This document shows positions 1-9,254 of a stretch of 33,239 nucleotides of DNA, in pieces (position 1 is the first letter of the stretch; each line of letters opens with the position of its first letter). The DNA is taken from positions 1,211,299-1,244,537 of the forward strand of contig BFEA01000362.1 in NCBI GenBank assembly GCA_003427395.1. The letters are read 5' to 3'. A model generated the notes under the pieces. The model saw only the letters and a program-made list of their open reading frames with translations, searched no databases and was not told the DNA's origin. The position numbers were made by a program, and so were the translations under genes. Source of the stretch: Chara braunii. Its lineage: Eukaryota; Streptophyta; Charophyceae; Charales; Characeae.

Positions 1-128
1 TAGGGCCTGCAGGCCCTCGTTTTTCAGTCTTTCAGGCTGAAACGACAGGGGCCTGTAAGCCCTTATTTCTAGGCTTTTAGGCTGGGAATGCGGGACGGGC
101 TCTGCAGGCCCGTGTGGCTACGCTGTAT
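1..128. other. Unassigned palindrome-rich sequence
   Basis: No coding signal is visible. A perfect 16-bp palindrome (agggcctgcaggccct) lies at 2-17 and related GGCCTGCAGGCC-like words recur to about 117. It may be the end of another repeat that is cut off by the window edge. Nothing further can be assigned. Confidence 0.4.
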
Positions 129-526
129 GCCACACTCACACTACCACCTATTTTCGCATAATTGCAAATTTTATGTAGTTTTTCGGTTCACGTATTTTGC
201 ATGTTCACACAAAAGGGCACATAAAGGGCACGTAAATGTCAGCGGCCTGGACAGTTGTGGGCTTACATATTTTGCGGGGACCTCCAGAGGTCCCTGGCAA
301 ATTGTATTTCTTTGTCCTCTACTGCTTTCCGGAAGCAAAAAGAAAATAATTTAAAGTGCATTTGCTGTCTGACTGCACACAATGTATTTTCGCACCTCAA
401 GGCCAGGTAGTGACCCTGTCCTTTCTGCTTTGGGCAAAAAACGGGTGAGCAGGGTGACCCGCAGGTGCGATATAAACGCAAATTCACATACGTAAAATTT
501 TCAGAAGTACGTGCTAGTGTGAGTAT

Positions 527-1670
527 CGGTCTCGCTCCACTACTGTCCACTGTACAAAAATGGACAGTTCGACTTCGGTCACTTCGCTTCACTTACTGTC
601 CACTGTCCATGTGCGAAATCCCTCGGAAAGTTGTCAAAAATAGCGTGGAACGTCGACTGTCCATTTTTGTACAGCTCCCAGCCTGCACAAGTCGTTTCCT
701 GGAGGGCCCTCCTAGGAATCCACGGACCCTCCGGCATTTCGGACAGTGAGCCTGGAGTCTGGGCGGACAAGTGTGCAAGTTTTGGAGTTTTGCACTGTCC
801 GGCCGTTCCAACTTTTGTACAGTGCTTCGTGGCACTGGTACTCCGGGACACTGCTCGGATTTCCGCCCAGCTCTGCGGACACACAACTCGGTATACCGCG
901 AGCCTTGCGATGACGAAATAGAATGGCCATTCCTATTTGGCAGAGGCCAGATCACTTTCAGGATTCCCGCCAAAAAAAATTTGGGACCCACATGTCCCAC
1001 GACGCTTCTGGCTTGGACAGCGGCATCGCTCCACTACTGTCCACTGTACGTGTGAGTTTTCGAGAAGATCTGCTCAGTTGTACAGTGGACAGTGAGGGCA
1101 TACTCACACGGGGACCAAAAGAACCAAAAAATTGAGGCATCTGGGTACGGTTATTTGGGTCATTTGGTCCCTGTGTGGTCACACGTGCGGACTTCGTCCA
1201 GAAAGGACGAAGTCCCAACCCTGACACTTTGCACTCAGGGCAAGGCCGTGTGGTCACACGAGGGGACACCAAAGAAAAGAAAAAGAAAAAAGAGAAAAAA
1301 GAAAAGAAAAACAACTTCGGCTGGTTGTCTTATTCTTCTACGATTTTCTACAAATTGAGGAAAGGAAACGAAAAAAGCGTTTGGTCATTTGAGACCACCT
1401 CTGGAGGTGGTCTCAAAAAGGGTACCCCCGCGGCCTCGCAGGCCGCTGACATTTGGTCACGATTTGAGGCATTTGGGTACAGGGCCGACCCCGTGTGACC
1501 ACAAAAATGCCTCAAATTTTGGGATTTTGGTTCATTTGGTCCCCGTGCGAGTATGCCCTGAGTGGAGAGATGTCGCATTTTCCACTGTCCGCTGTACAAA
1601 TATTTCGCTCTGACAACTGTCCACCAACTGTCCGAAAAATTGTACAGTGGACAGTAGTGGAGCGAGACCC
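527..1670. mobile_element. Non-autonomous DNA element, 30-bp perfect TIRs, TSD TAT
   Basis: The left terminus 528-557 begins GGTCTCGCTCCACTACTGTC and is a perfect 30-bp inverted match to 1640-1669. TAT flanks it at 524-526 and 1671-1673, giving a 3-bp target duplication. Removing element plus one TAT rejoins the gtgagtat-gccc terminus of the outer MITE. The words ACTGTCCACTGTAC and their complement recur inside, and 551-567 is perfectly inverted at 657-673. There is no transposase ORF. The GGG-type terminus and 3-bp TSD fit PIF/Harbinger-like MITEs, but that assignment rests only on termini. Confidence 0.75.
1096..1558. mobile_element. MITE, GGGCATACTCACAC termini, TSD TGA, nested
   Basis: Starts gggcatactcacac and ends gtgcgagtatgccc, with TIR similarity running about 50 bp inwards. 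TGA flanks both sides (1093-1095 and 1559-1561). It sits inside the 527-1670 element, so it is the youngest layer here. The centre holds a hairpin with a 14-bp stem and 2-nt loop (1388-1417), followed by a GCGGCC/GGCCGC hairpin (about 1431-1447). An A/G-rich tract lies at about 1270-1312. Non-coding. Confidence 0.75.
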
Positions 1671-1714
1671 TATGCCCTGAGTATGCCCTCAGTTTGTACT
1701 TGCAAGATCAATAA

Positions 1715-2440
1715 GGGCCTCGCCACACCAATGTCGAAACCGGTTAGTTTTGGACACCTGTCAGCACTTTTCCGGTTAGTTTTGGACACCTGTCAGCACT
1801 TTTCCGGTTAGTTTTGGACACCTGTCAGCACTTTTCCGGTTAGTTTTGGACACCTGTCAGCACTTTTCCGGTTAGTTTTGGACACNTGTCAGCACTTTTC
1901 CGGTTAGTTTTGGACACCTGTCAGCACTTTTCCGGTTAGTTTTGGACACATGTCAGCACTTTTCCGACATAGGAGTTTTCAAACAAAAAGGAGGCCTTGG
2001 CCACATAGAGTGTAGAAAAGTAGGATGTTGAGGCTGTAGAAAAGGGAGAGGGCCTCACCGCAGAACTCTCGAAATGTGCAAAATGAGAATAAACTTCCCT
2101 GAAGATCACGGCCAGATGCACCCTCCACAATTTTGTCATTTTCACATTTGGAGAGTGGTCAGGCCAGGCCCTGAGAGCTGGTTCGAGAAGTTTAAAAAAA
2201 AGAGAAGTTAAAAAAAAGAAGAAGAGGTAGAGATGTGAAAACACCCTCCGTTTCGCTAGCTGGGAGGTGAGATGTTGAGTTTCCCACGGTGGCAGGCGGG
2301 AGTTTTTCATGCATGTAGAATCCATCCCTCTGAGGCTCTGACATATGTGTACTCATTTTTTGACATTTTCTCTTCGACAGTCTATGTGGCGATGAGAAAA
2401 TGTCGAAAAAGTAGTTTTCAAAATTGGTGTGGGGAGGCCC
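1715..2440. mobile_element. Non-autonomous DNA element, GGGCCTCSCCACACCAAT TIRs, TSD TAA
   Basis: The left end gggcctcgccacaccaat (1715-1732) matches in inverted orientation the right end attggtgtggggaggccc (2423-2440) with one mismatch. TAA occurs at 1712-1714 and 2441-2443 as a 3-bp TSD, the classic TWA target of PIF/Harbinger elements. The interior contains the 32-bp minisatellite at 1741-1964 and otherwise non-coding AG-rich sequence. There is no transposase. Confidence 0.75.
1741..1964. repeat. Minisatellite, 32-bp unit x 7
   Basis: Seven head-to-tail copies of a 32-bp unit beginning cggttagttttggacacctg start at 1741, 1773, 1805, 1837, 1869, 1901 and 1933. The copies are almost identical. 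One base is N (1886) and the last copy has cacatg for cacctg. The array starts directly after the left terminal repeat of the enclosing DNA element. There are no spacers, so this is not a CRISPR array. Confidence 0.97.
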
Positions 2441-2473
2441 TAATATGAAGCCCTGAGGGCCCTTCACAAAAAG

Positions 2474-2514
2474 AAAAAAACAAACAAACAAACAAACAAA
2501 CAAACAAACAAACA
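2474..2514. repeat. Microsatellite (AAAC)n
   Basis: An uninterrupted run of aaac tetranucleotides, about ten units. Confidence 0.95.
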
Positions 2515-2631
2515 GAGGGCCTCGCGGCACCACTGTCAAAAGGCACAAAAATTTGACAGCTGTCAGAACAAATTTGACAGCCTCCATTTGACAGTTTGCC
2601 CCCCATTTTTTTTGTGGCGAAAGGGAGTCCT

Positions 2632-2959
2632 TTCATGCGGTTTGCAAATTCGAGAGTTGGCCTCCGGTCTCGGTGGACAAATCGTCGCTGCCCTGTCGTG
2701 TAGTGTCTGTCCGACAGTCAAGAAATTCAATGCTCACGAGAGTCGAGAGTCTGGAGTAAGTGCAGCGGCGACGGCAGTCAAGGATGCTCACGACAGACTC
2801 CTGGATTGGGGTCAAGTGCTGTCGTTGCTGCACTTACTCCGGACTCTCGACTCTCGTGAGCATTCTTGACTGTCGGACAGACACTACACGACAGGGCAGC
2901 GACAATTTGTCCACCCAGACCGGAGGCCAACTCTCGAATTTGCAAACTGCATGAACGGA
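2632..2959. repeat. Foldback (long inverted repeat), arms about 150 bp
   Basis: The left arm (about 2632-2782) and right arm (about 2811-2959) are inverted copies that differ at only a handful of bases and one short gap, separated by about 28 bp. Each arm contains ttcgagagttggcctccgg and gtagtgtctgtccgacagtc. A transcript would form a nearly perfect hairpin about 150 bp long. Short open frames in both arms are mirror images and not genes. Confidence 0.9.
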
Positions 2960-3169
2960 CCCGTCGGCCTCTTTATAAAAAAAAGATCCTGCAGGCGGGA
3001 ACTGTGGAAACTTCAAGAGCTTGTCCGATCAGCCATTTCTGACACCTCTTGAAGCACCCGACCAAGAATGGTTTTCCAAAGTTAGTGCAGCAATGACTCA
3101 CTCTCGACGTTTTCGAGAGTGAATCTGACAGCGCTTGAATAGAAATTCAGGACGCGTCATCAAGAGTTA

Positions 3170-3569
3170 GGGCGTACTCACACAGCGGTGGCAGTCTAGT
3201 AAAATTTGCTGACTTTTTTTTTCCATGTTTGCTGAAATAATACCCCGGCCGGTTACACATGGGTTGCAAATCAGAAAGGACACGAGCAGGACTCTCTGGC
3301 AATTGCAAAATTGGTGCCTCTCATGGTCCCAAAGCGTGGAAATTTTCTTTTAACAATTCCCAAAAGGCGAAAGAAAGTTTGCCACGGCCAAAAGAGAATT
3401 TGCCACCACCTCTGGAGGTGGTAGCAAGATGCCCATCCCCGCGGCCCCCCGGGCCGCTGACAAATGCTACCCGGTTTGCAATTTTGGTGGTCGGAAAACC
3501 CTAGTGTGACTCTAACAGCACAGCAGATTTTGCGATTTAGCAAAAACAACAGCTATTGTGAGTATGCCC
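3170..3569. mobile_element. MITE, GGGCGTACTCACAC termini, TSD TTA
   Basis: Starts gggcgtactcacac and ends gtgagtatgccc, flanked by TTA at 3167-3169 and 3570-3572. It is 400 bp with no ORF of significance. The centre has the same two-hairpin arrangement as the MITE at 1096-1558: a ccacctctggaggtgg hairpin (from about 3403), then gcggcc...ggccgctgaca (about 3440-3463). The rest of the two elements is poorly conserved. The 3-bp TWA target suggests a PIF/Harbinger-like origin. Confidence 0.8.
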
Positions 3570-3745
3570 TTAGTGCAGTGGTGATGAACTCTTGATTTCT
3601 CAAGATTCAATAGTGCAGCGAGGCCCAAAGCAAGATGGAAAAAGACGAACGTGCCTGAGGGTACGACAAGCATAAGTCCATCCCGACCTTACCCCCACTC
3701 ACCAAATTTCAAAGGGAAGTTGACGGCACAGCCGAGGAGTGTCTA

Positions 3746-3789
3746 AAGCATCGGAGTAGAGGGCGGGAAGCATCGGAGTAGGGGGCGGG
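3746..3789. repeat. 22-bp tandem duplication
   Basis: aagcatcggagtagagggcggg (22 bp) occurs at 3746-3767 and again at 3768-3789 with one change. Bases 3570-3871 are otherwise without a recognisable feature. Confidence 0.85.
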
Positions 3790-3871
3790 GAAGTTCGACC
3801 TTCTAGAGTAAGTGGAGCGATGTTCTCTTTTTCAGTCGTTTCTAGAGTCTGACAGCTCTAGACTAGACTCA

Positions 3872-4803
3872 GGGCCTCGCTGCACTACTCTAGACTCTCG
3901 AATTTTCGAGAGTGGGTCATCGCTGCACTTACTCTCGATCGGGAAACTCTCGAAACCCGATCGAGAGCTGTCAGAAGCCACACTATAACGCATTTCTCGA
4001 AACATCGAGAGTCCCCCGCCTGCAAAAACTCAATTTGCAAGTGTCCTCGGGAGTTGCCCACCGACAGGCTGGTTTTTCGGGGGTGGACCTCCTGTCCCGA
4101 CGGCCAGACTTTATCCCGTAGCGCAGTGGTGCAGCTCTTCTGTAGAGTAGGACGACACCCAGGGTTTCGAGAGTTCACGTAGTGTAATAGGTTATAGAGT
4201 AACTGCAGCGAAGGCGGGTATTTCGAGAGTCTCGCCTCTCTGACAACGCTAGCCGAACTATTTCGAGAGTCTAGAGTAGTGCAGCAAGGCCCATATTTGG
4301 AGAGTTTGTCTAGCATTGTCAGAGAGGCGAGACTCTCGAAATAGCCGCCCTCGCTGCGCTTGCTTTATAAACTGTCACACTAGATGAACTCTCCAAACCC
4401 TGCGTGTAGTCCCACTCGACAGAAGAGCTGCACCACTGCGCTAGGGGACAAAGTCTGGCCGCTGCCAGACAGGAGGTCCACTCTCGAAAAAAGAGCCCGT
4501 CGGCGGGCAACTCCCGAGGACACTTGTGAATTCCTGTTTTGCAGGCGGGCTACTCTTGACGTTTCGAGAGTGGCGATATAGGGCCTCGCTGCACTGCTCT
4601 CGACATGCACAAAAGACAAAAATCATGGTGGTGCATCTTTCCATATTCTAGCGTAAGATTCACTCTCGTTTTGCACATTTCGAGAGTAGTGCAGCGAGGC
4701 CCATTGACTCATAGAGTGCCCGCTGACAGCTCTCGATCGGGTTTCGAGAGTTGTCTATAGAGAGCAAGCGCAAAGACATCCCACTCTCGAAAATTCGAGA
4801 GTC
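3872..4803. mobile_element. Long foldback element, 5' portion (resumes at 24490-24509)
   Basis: The terminus gggcctcgctgcactact is followed by a left arm to 4246. The right arm (4316-4803) is its inverted copy. The loop-proximal 26 bp (4221-4246 versus 4316-4341) are perfectly complementary. The outer ends (3893-3916 versus 4780-4803) match almost fully, with clear homology between. A 122-bp MITE at 4581-4702 interrupts the right arm. The expected right terminus, complementary to 3872-3892, is absent at 4803. It is found at 24490-24509 as agagtaatggagcgaggccc, after the LINE-A insertion. The words CTCTCGAA/TTCGAGAG recur throughout. There is no transposase. Confidence 0.8.
4581..4702. mobile_element. 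122-bp MITE
   Basis: Starts gggcctcgctgcactgctct and ends in its inverted counterpart tcgagagtagtgcagcgaggccc. Removing it improves the alignment of the right arm of the foldback to the left arm, so it is a later insertion. A second copy at 24331-24442 is about 88% identical by eye over 112 bp, and it lacks the right terminus. No clear TSD is seen here. Confidence 0.8.
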
Positions 4804-5306
4804 TGGTTCGAGCTTGGCTCAGAAGCGAAACTGGTTGAGGATGGGGGGACAGTTGGAACGCGACTTCTGCAACGCTATTTTCGCGCCTGCGCTGTTTTTC
4901 GTGTGGCTCACGCTTTGTGTGTGAATATCGCCATAGCTATCCCGCCCTCGACCTTGGAGGTTGAAGGCGAAGAGACAGCAACTACTAACCCACCGTGAGT
5001 TTAATTTTCACCACGGGGAAGTTGCTTGCCTGGGAGACCACCTCCCCCCTGCCCGCCGACTCACTGGAGTGTGCATCAACCAGAACTGCCAGAAGATACC
5101 AGCGTGACGCTCGCTATTCGAGTGTCCCGCTACATAGCTTTCACCCAGCGCCTCACAACGAATTCACAACATCGTCTTACCACGGTTGACTTGGGGACTC
5201 CAACATATGTCGTGCCCAAGCCTGGTCACATCAGAAGCGACACACTCTTCTTTTTCAGCCGCTGCGTAGGTGACGCTACAAAATGCTGGCTTTTCTTCCC
5301 GACAGG

Positions 5307-5945
5307 CCTTTCCTCCTCTCCAGATGGTGAGAACTCGTCATTCTCCAAGCCTTTCCCTAACCGGTATTCCTCTCTCGTCTTTGTTTTTATATATGTTTTT
5401 AGTGAACACATCCGCCCCTGCCTCCCCGGTATTTTCCTGGTCCTGTCACTTGTCTTTTCCGTATAATAGAATCCCGACCACTTCAGACCTAAAAAGTTAA
5501 TTTTCCCAGCCCCCCTCGGCCAAACGTCAATCCTGCCTGTTTCTGGTCCTTTTCTTACAATAAACACTCCCTCACGTCCATTTTCTTCTACATTCGTTTT
5601 ACCCCACCAACAAACGTGCCCGCCCCCCCTCCCCCCCGCCTTTCCTCCTCTCCAGGTGGTGAGAACTCATTACTCTCCAGGCCTTTCCCTAACCGGCACT
5701 TCTCTTTCTTTTTATACGTTTTTAGTAAACACATCCAGCCCCTGCCTCCCTAGTATTTTCTCTGCCCTGTAACTTGTTTTTTCCGTGTAATAGAATCCCG
5801 ACCACTTCAAACCTAAAAAGTGAATCCTCCCAGCCCCCCTCGGCCAAACGTCAATTCTACCTGTTTCGGGTCCTTTTCTTATAATAGGTATTCCCTCCCG
5901 TCCATTTTTCCTACATTTGTTTTATCCTACCAACAAACATGACCG
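5307..5945 (+). repeat. Two tandem 5'UTR monomers (332 and 307 bp)
   Basis: Monomer 1 (5307-5638) and monomer 2 (5639-5945) both begin cctttcctcctctccag. They share blocks in order: ggtgagaact, cctttccctaaccgg, taatagaatcccgaccactt, cctaaaaagt, cagcccccctcggccaaacg, and accaacaaac. Differences are scattered substitutions and short gaps. A more degenerate third unit follows to about 6270, recognisable by cctcctctccgg, gggtaatagtaacccgac and ccctaaaagg. Tandem promoter monomers at LINE 5' ends are known from mouse L1; here the role is inferred from position. Confidence 0.85.
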
Positions 5946-6115
5946 CTCCCCCTCCTCTCCGGCATCTCCCTTGCTCCCGAACTCTGTCCTCTTCGGGTAA
6001 TAGTAACCCGACTAACCCCGTCTTCTTCCCTAAAAGGAGAATATTTCGAGCCCCCCGCCTCATTTCTCCTGCAGCCCTCCCCTCGCCCGGACAACAATCT
6101 ATCCCAAGTCGGATT

Positions 6116-6201
6116 CGCTCTCACCAAACCTAAACCAGACACCTCACCCCTCCCAACTCGCTCTCACCAAACCTAAACCAGACACCTCACCCCTCCCAAC
6201 T
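6116..6201 (+). repeat. 43-bp tandem duplication
   Basis: Two identical 43-bp copies (6116-6158 and 6159-6201), each starting cgctctcaccaaacctaaac, lie inside the LINE-A 5'UTR. Confidence 0.95.
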
Positions 6202-7171
6202 CCCACACTCCTTCCTTAACCCTGAACATTCCCTAGGATCTTGCCCACAATCCGCTTCCCCAACCGTAACTCCCTCCTCTCTTTGTTCGTGTCCGGGTAA
6301 CCCAACCCCGACCGTACCGTCCTCTCACCCACCTACCCGTATATGTGACCCAGGTTCACTCTTCCAACCCCGACAGGAAGAAACCTCCTCCCAGTTAATA
6401 CCCCACCCAGCCGTAGGCCCCTTTTATGAAAGGCTCAATCGCGCTCGAAGATACGCCTCCACCCAGTAACATCTCCCACCCTTCACCACCTCCCGTATAA
6501 CAAAACCCACTACTACTTACCTGCGTCGTAACACAATCTCTCCCTGACCTCCTCCAAAGAATACCCCAGCTTACCCGCACACATCACCGGCCACATCTCA
6601 TCACCCACCCCCCTCCCTGTTTTTCCCTCTCACCTTCCCGCTCATCGCCGAACCGCAACACGATCCCCGCTCACACTCTATCCCGCTAGTACCGATTACC
6701 GCCCTCCCTTTCCATGGGACAACAGGACCCCGAGCCCGAACGCCCCGGATCCGCCTATACTAGCTACGCACCTATACAAATTGTAGACCCGATAAACGGA
6801 TCGCTCCACCTCCACTCCTCATCCTCTCTCACGACACCAATCTACACCCTAGATACATCCCCCCTCTCCTGTGTCTATACGGCCTGCTTTACACTCCAGT
6901 AAGACTTCTGTCAACCCCATCCTCCATCTCCCCCCCCAAAAAAATCTTCCAGACTGGCACGTATTACCAGAGACTACTACCCCAGTAACTCCAATATCCT
7001 TCCCATGTCCCGTCCACTCCCTCGAATCCTTCCCCCCCGGTCCCAACAGAGTGACACGCTCACTGATTCCGACCCACTGACGAGTGCACCTACGATAACC
7101 CAATGGCATCCACAACTGGTACCTCAGGAACAGGAACGGACGTCGCCGGATCCACTCCCCCTGCTGACAGG

Positions 7172-9254
7172 ATGGACGACGAAACCCAGAAACTGTCAGG
7201 CATGATCCAAAGCTGGTACTTAGACCACATCTCATAGGACCTGTCTGGCTATGTGGAAACGATAATAAATGAAGAAGAAGACTGCATTGAAGTCAGACCT
7301 AACGAGAAAGTTCAAAGAATTTATAACGATTTCCTCAAGCAAACGACTGTGGCCATTGTCTTCCAAGGGGAGACCAAAAACTGGTCTAACAATTAAAAAA
7401 TGGACCTCATTCGCTATTTGGAGGAATTAGTTCTCGGTGAGGAAGAGTTCCTCACTGACAAGGGCACTGCACACATGGAAGGTAGGGGTCAGATGACCTA
7501 CACAACAAAGAACCTGAAAGTAGTAGACTGTCAGTGGCTGTTGAACACAAAGAAAAAGCTGAAATTCAAGGAAAACGGGAATTGACATTTTGTCTTCTTT
7601 CACTCCTGGATGCCCTGAGCCGAATGGCAGAAAAGGAGAGAAGAAGACAGAAAGAATTATTTTTGGGTAATGGCTATGCGTTTCCCCATCACTGCCTCCT
7701 TTTTCATCAGAACAGGAATCGGAGAAGCACTAGGGAAAGTCGTTAAGGAATTTGATCCAGTTGCAGACCGAGAGGATCCCAAACTGGGTAATTTGAAATT
7801 TCAACTACACCATAGTGTGGAGGAACTGTTCAGACCGCGCCTTGAGATATGGACAGGCAGCGAATACCTCAATGTCGACCTGGTCAACTCCAACACACCC
7901 TAGTGCAGCAAATGTAATAGACATGGACATCTGACAGAAGATTGCCCATTCTGTTACACGTGTTTCAAACACGGCCACGAATCAGATGAAATCCGATGAA
8001 TGCCGCTCCAACCCCGAAAACAAATGAAGAAACAATTCACAGCCGACCCAGTCCAAACAAAAGGAGAAGGCATTTATCCCACCCATCTACAACGGTTACC
8101 CCGCTTTTACTAATGGAAAAACTAGATGGGAGAACCACACTAGCAAGGAGGACTCAACAGATCACTACTCAAAGAGGGGGCCTGTACCCCGGTGTGGACA
8201 GGGCTCAACCTCCCGATCAGGCTCCCACTACGTCCCCTTTGACAAGGCTGCATCAGCGCAGCAAGCGACCAAAAGGGGAAGACCGACTCAGGGTAGATTG
8301 ATGTGGCATCCGTTGGGAGCTACTCTAGGATATCCCAACATCACTGTTCCCGGTGCTAATCTAATTAAGGATCCACGAACACCATTCGGGGAAACCCCAC
8401 ATCTACGTGCACCCCCTACAGGTGCCCCCGGGCTGTTGGCCATCACTGTAGCAGGCGAAGACCACCTACAAGGCATCGGCAACGCACGTCTCCAGCCTCT
8501 CCCCCCACCCGCCGCAGATGCAACAACCATTGCGCCTAAACAACCAGCGGCAGCCACATAGGCAAACACCACTACCTCTCCGCCTAAATAGGACCCGAAG
8601 AAACTGAGAACAGAGAATCAGAGTCATCAGACCATGTCCAATGTCCCCCAACCTCCAGCATCTAGTGGCCCCTGGACTGGCCCTATATCCCCTACGACCC
8701 AGCATGATACAACGTTCATTCTGGGCCCAATCATCTCTAAACAAAATAATTAGAGCACTGTGATCTTGTTACAGAGGAATGACGAAAACCAATTGTTTAT
8801 TCCATCCCTCACCTGGAGCACTCCGCCTCAACCGGAAAATTTTTTGCAGGCCTCCCAAAAAACCTTGGACAAAAAATATTTTGGTCGACCGATTCCGGCA
8901 TTGCCCTGCACCTTAACCTAACGAAAGGGACACACAGGCAAAACACATCCCATCGTCAGTATGTACCTGGAGGCGGCCTTGGCCCCATGTGTGGACCCAC
9001 AGGTAGCTGATGAAGGTTTTCTGTGGGCCCCCACTGCATGGTTCCGCCCGGGAAATAAGAAAGAAAAATGTCAAGCATCACTGGGAAATGGTATTACAGG
9101 AGATGTCCTAGCTGAGATGGATGCCTGTAACCCCAAGAAACGTTCAATCTTCTCCAGGTACATCTTCAAGACAATGAAGTTTTCTTGGGATACAACAACC
9201 ATGCTTCCCCCCAGCCGGGTTGCGTCTATCCAAGCCACGACGCAGGGGAGGTTC
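7172..9254 (+). pseudogene. LINE-A ORF1 (gag-like RNA-binding protein), decayed
   Basis: Starts at the ATG at 7172 (MDDETQK). The N-terminal region contains TVAIVFQGE, which lines up with TVIVIFQDE of LINE-D ORF1. It resembles the DUF4283-type N-terminus of plant LINE ORF1 proteins. Two CCHC knuckles follow at about 7903-8005: CSKCNRHGHLTEDC (C-x2-C-x4-H-x4-C), then CYTCFKHGH. The final Cys of the second is displaced by a 10-bp tandem duplication (7981-8000). A C-terminal region (about 8760-9250) contains WSTPP, VDPQVAD and WFRPG, matching LINE-D and LINE-C. In-frame stops and frameshifts occur throughout (for example TAG about 7230, TAA about 7395). In an intact copy the protein would coat the element RNA. 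Confidence 0.75.
7981..8000 (+). repeat. 10-bp tandem duplication in a zinc knuckle
   Basis: atcagatgaa (7981-7990) is repeated as atccgatgaa (7991-8000). The extra 10 bp shift the frame inside the second CCHC knuckle. Discounting it places a Cys codon at the expected spacing after GHES. Confidence 0.75.

Larger units (their letters stand above)
129..1677. mobile_element. Outer MITE with ACTCACACTA termini, split by a second element
   Basis: The left end (gccacactcacactacc, 129-145) is an imperfect inverted match to the right end gtgctagtgtgagtat (511-526). That right end is broken by the insertion at 527-1670 and completed by tatgccc at 1671-1677. The inverted similarity continues inwards for about 50 bp. 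The interior carries a hairpin, gggacctc/gaggtccc, at 277-294. It has no ORF of its own; frames open here are chance frames. It belongs with the elements at 1096-1558, 3170-3569 and 24906-25023, which share the terminal word. Confidence 0.6.
2517..3626. mobile_element. Possible GGGCCTCGC-type element enclosing a foldback
   Basis: gggcctcgcggcaccact at 2517-2534 and agtgcagcgaggccc ending at 3626 are inverted termini of the type seen in neighbouring elements. They would enclose the foldback at 2632-2959 and the younger MITE at 3170-3569. No matching TSD is seen, so the pairing is tentative. Bases 2960-3166 show no gene. Confidence 0.35.
4804..7171 (+). promoter_or_regulatory. LINE-A 5'UTR / presumed internal promoter region
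   Basis: The first 500 bp (4804-5306) show no domain I recognise. A weak open frame from about 5026 has no supporting homology, and a splice-donor-like gtgagt lies at 4995-5000. From 5307 the plus strand is strongly pyrimidine-rich and contains tandem monomers (5307-5945, a degenerate third to about 6270) and a 43-bp duplication. LINE transcripts need an internal promoter at the 5' end, so this region is the place to expect it. That role is inferred and no promoter motif was identified. Confidence 0.45.

Noticed and set aside
88-1680. Several overlapping ORFs of 60-135 codons on both strands
   Set aside because: They fall in MITE termini and palindromes, mirror each other across strands, and show no domain.
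1741-1964. CRISPR-like regular repeats
   Set aside because: Units abut with no spacers and the context is eukaryotic; it is a minisatellite.
5026-5466. 146-codon plus-strand ORF
   Set aside because: No motif, a non-ATG start, and it runs into the tandem monomer; best read as LINE-A 5'UTR.
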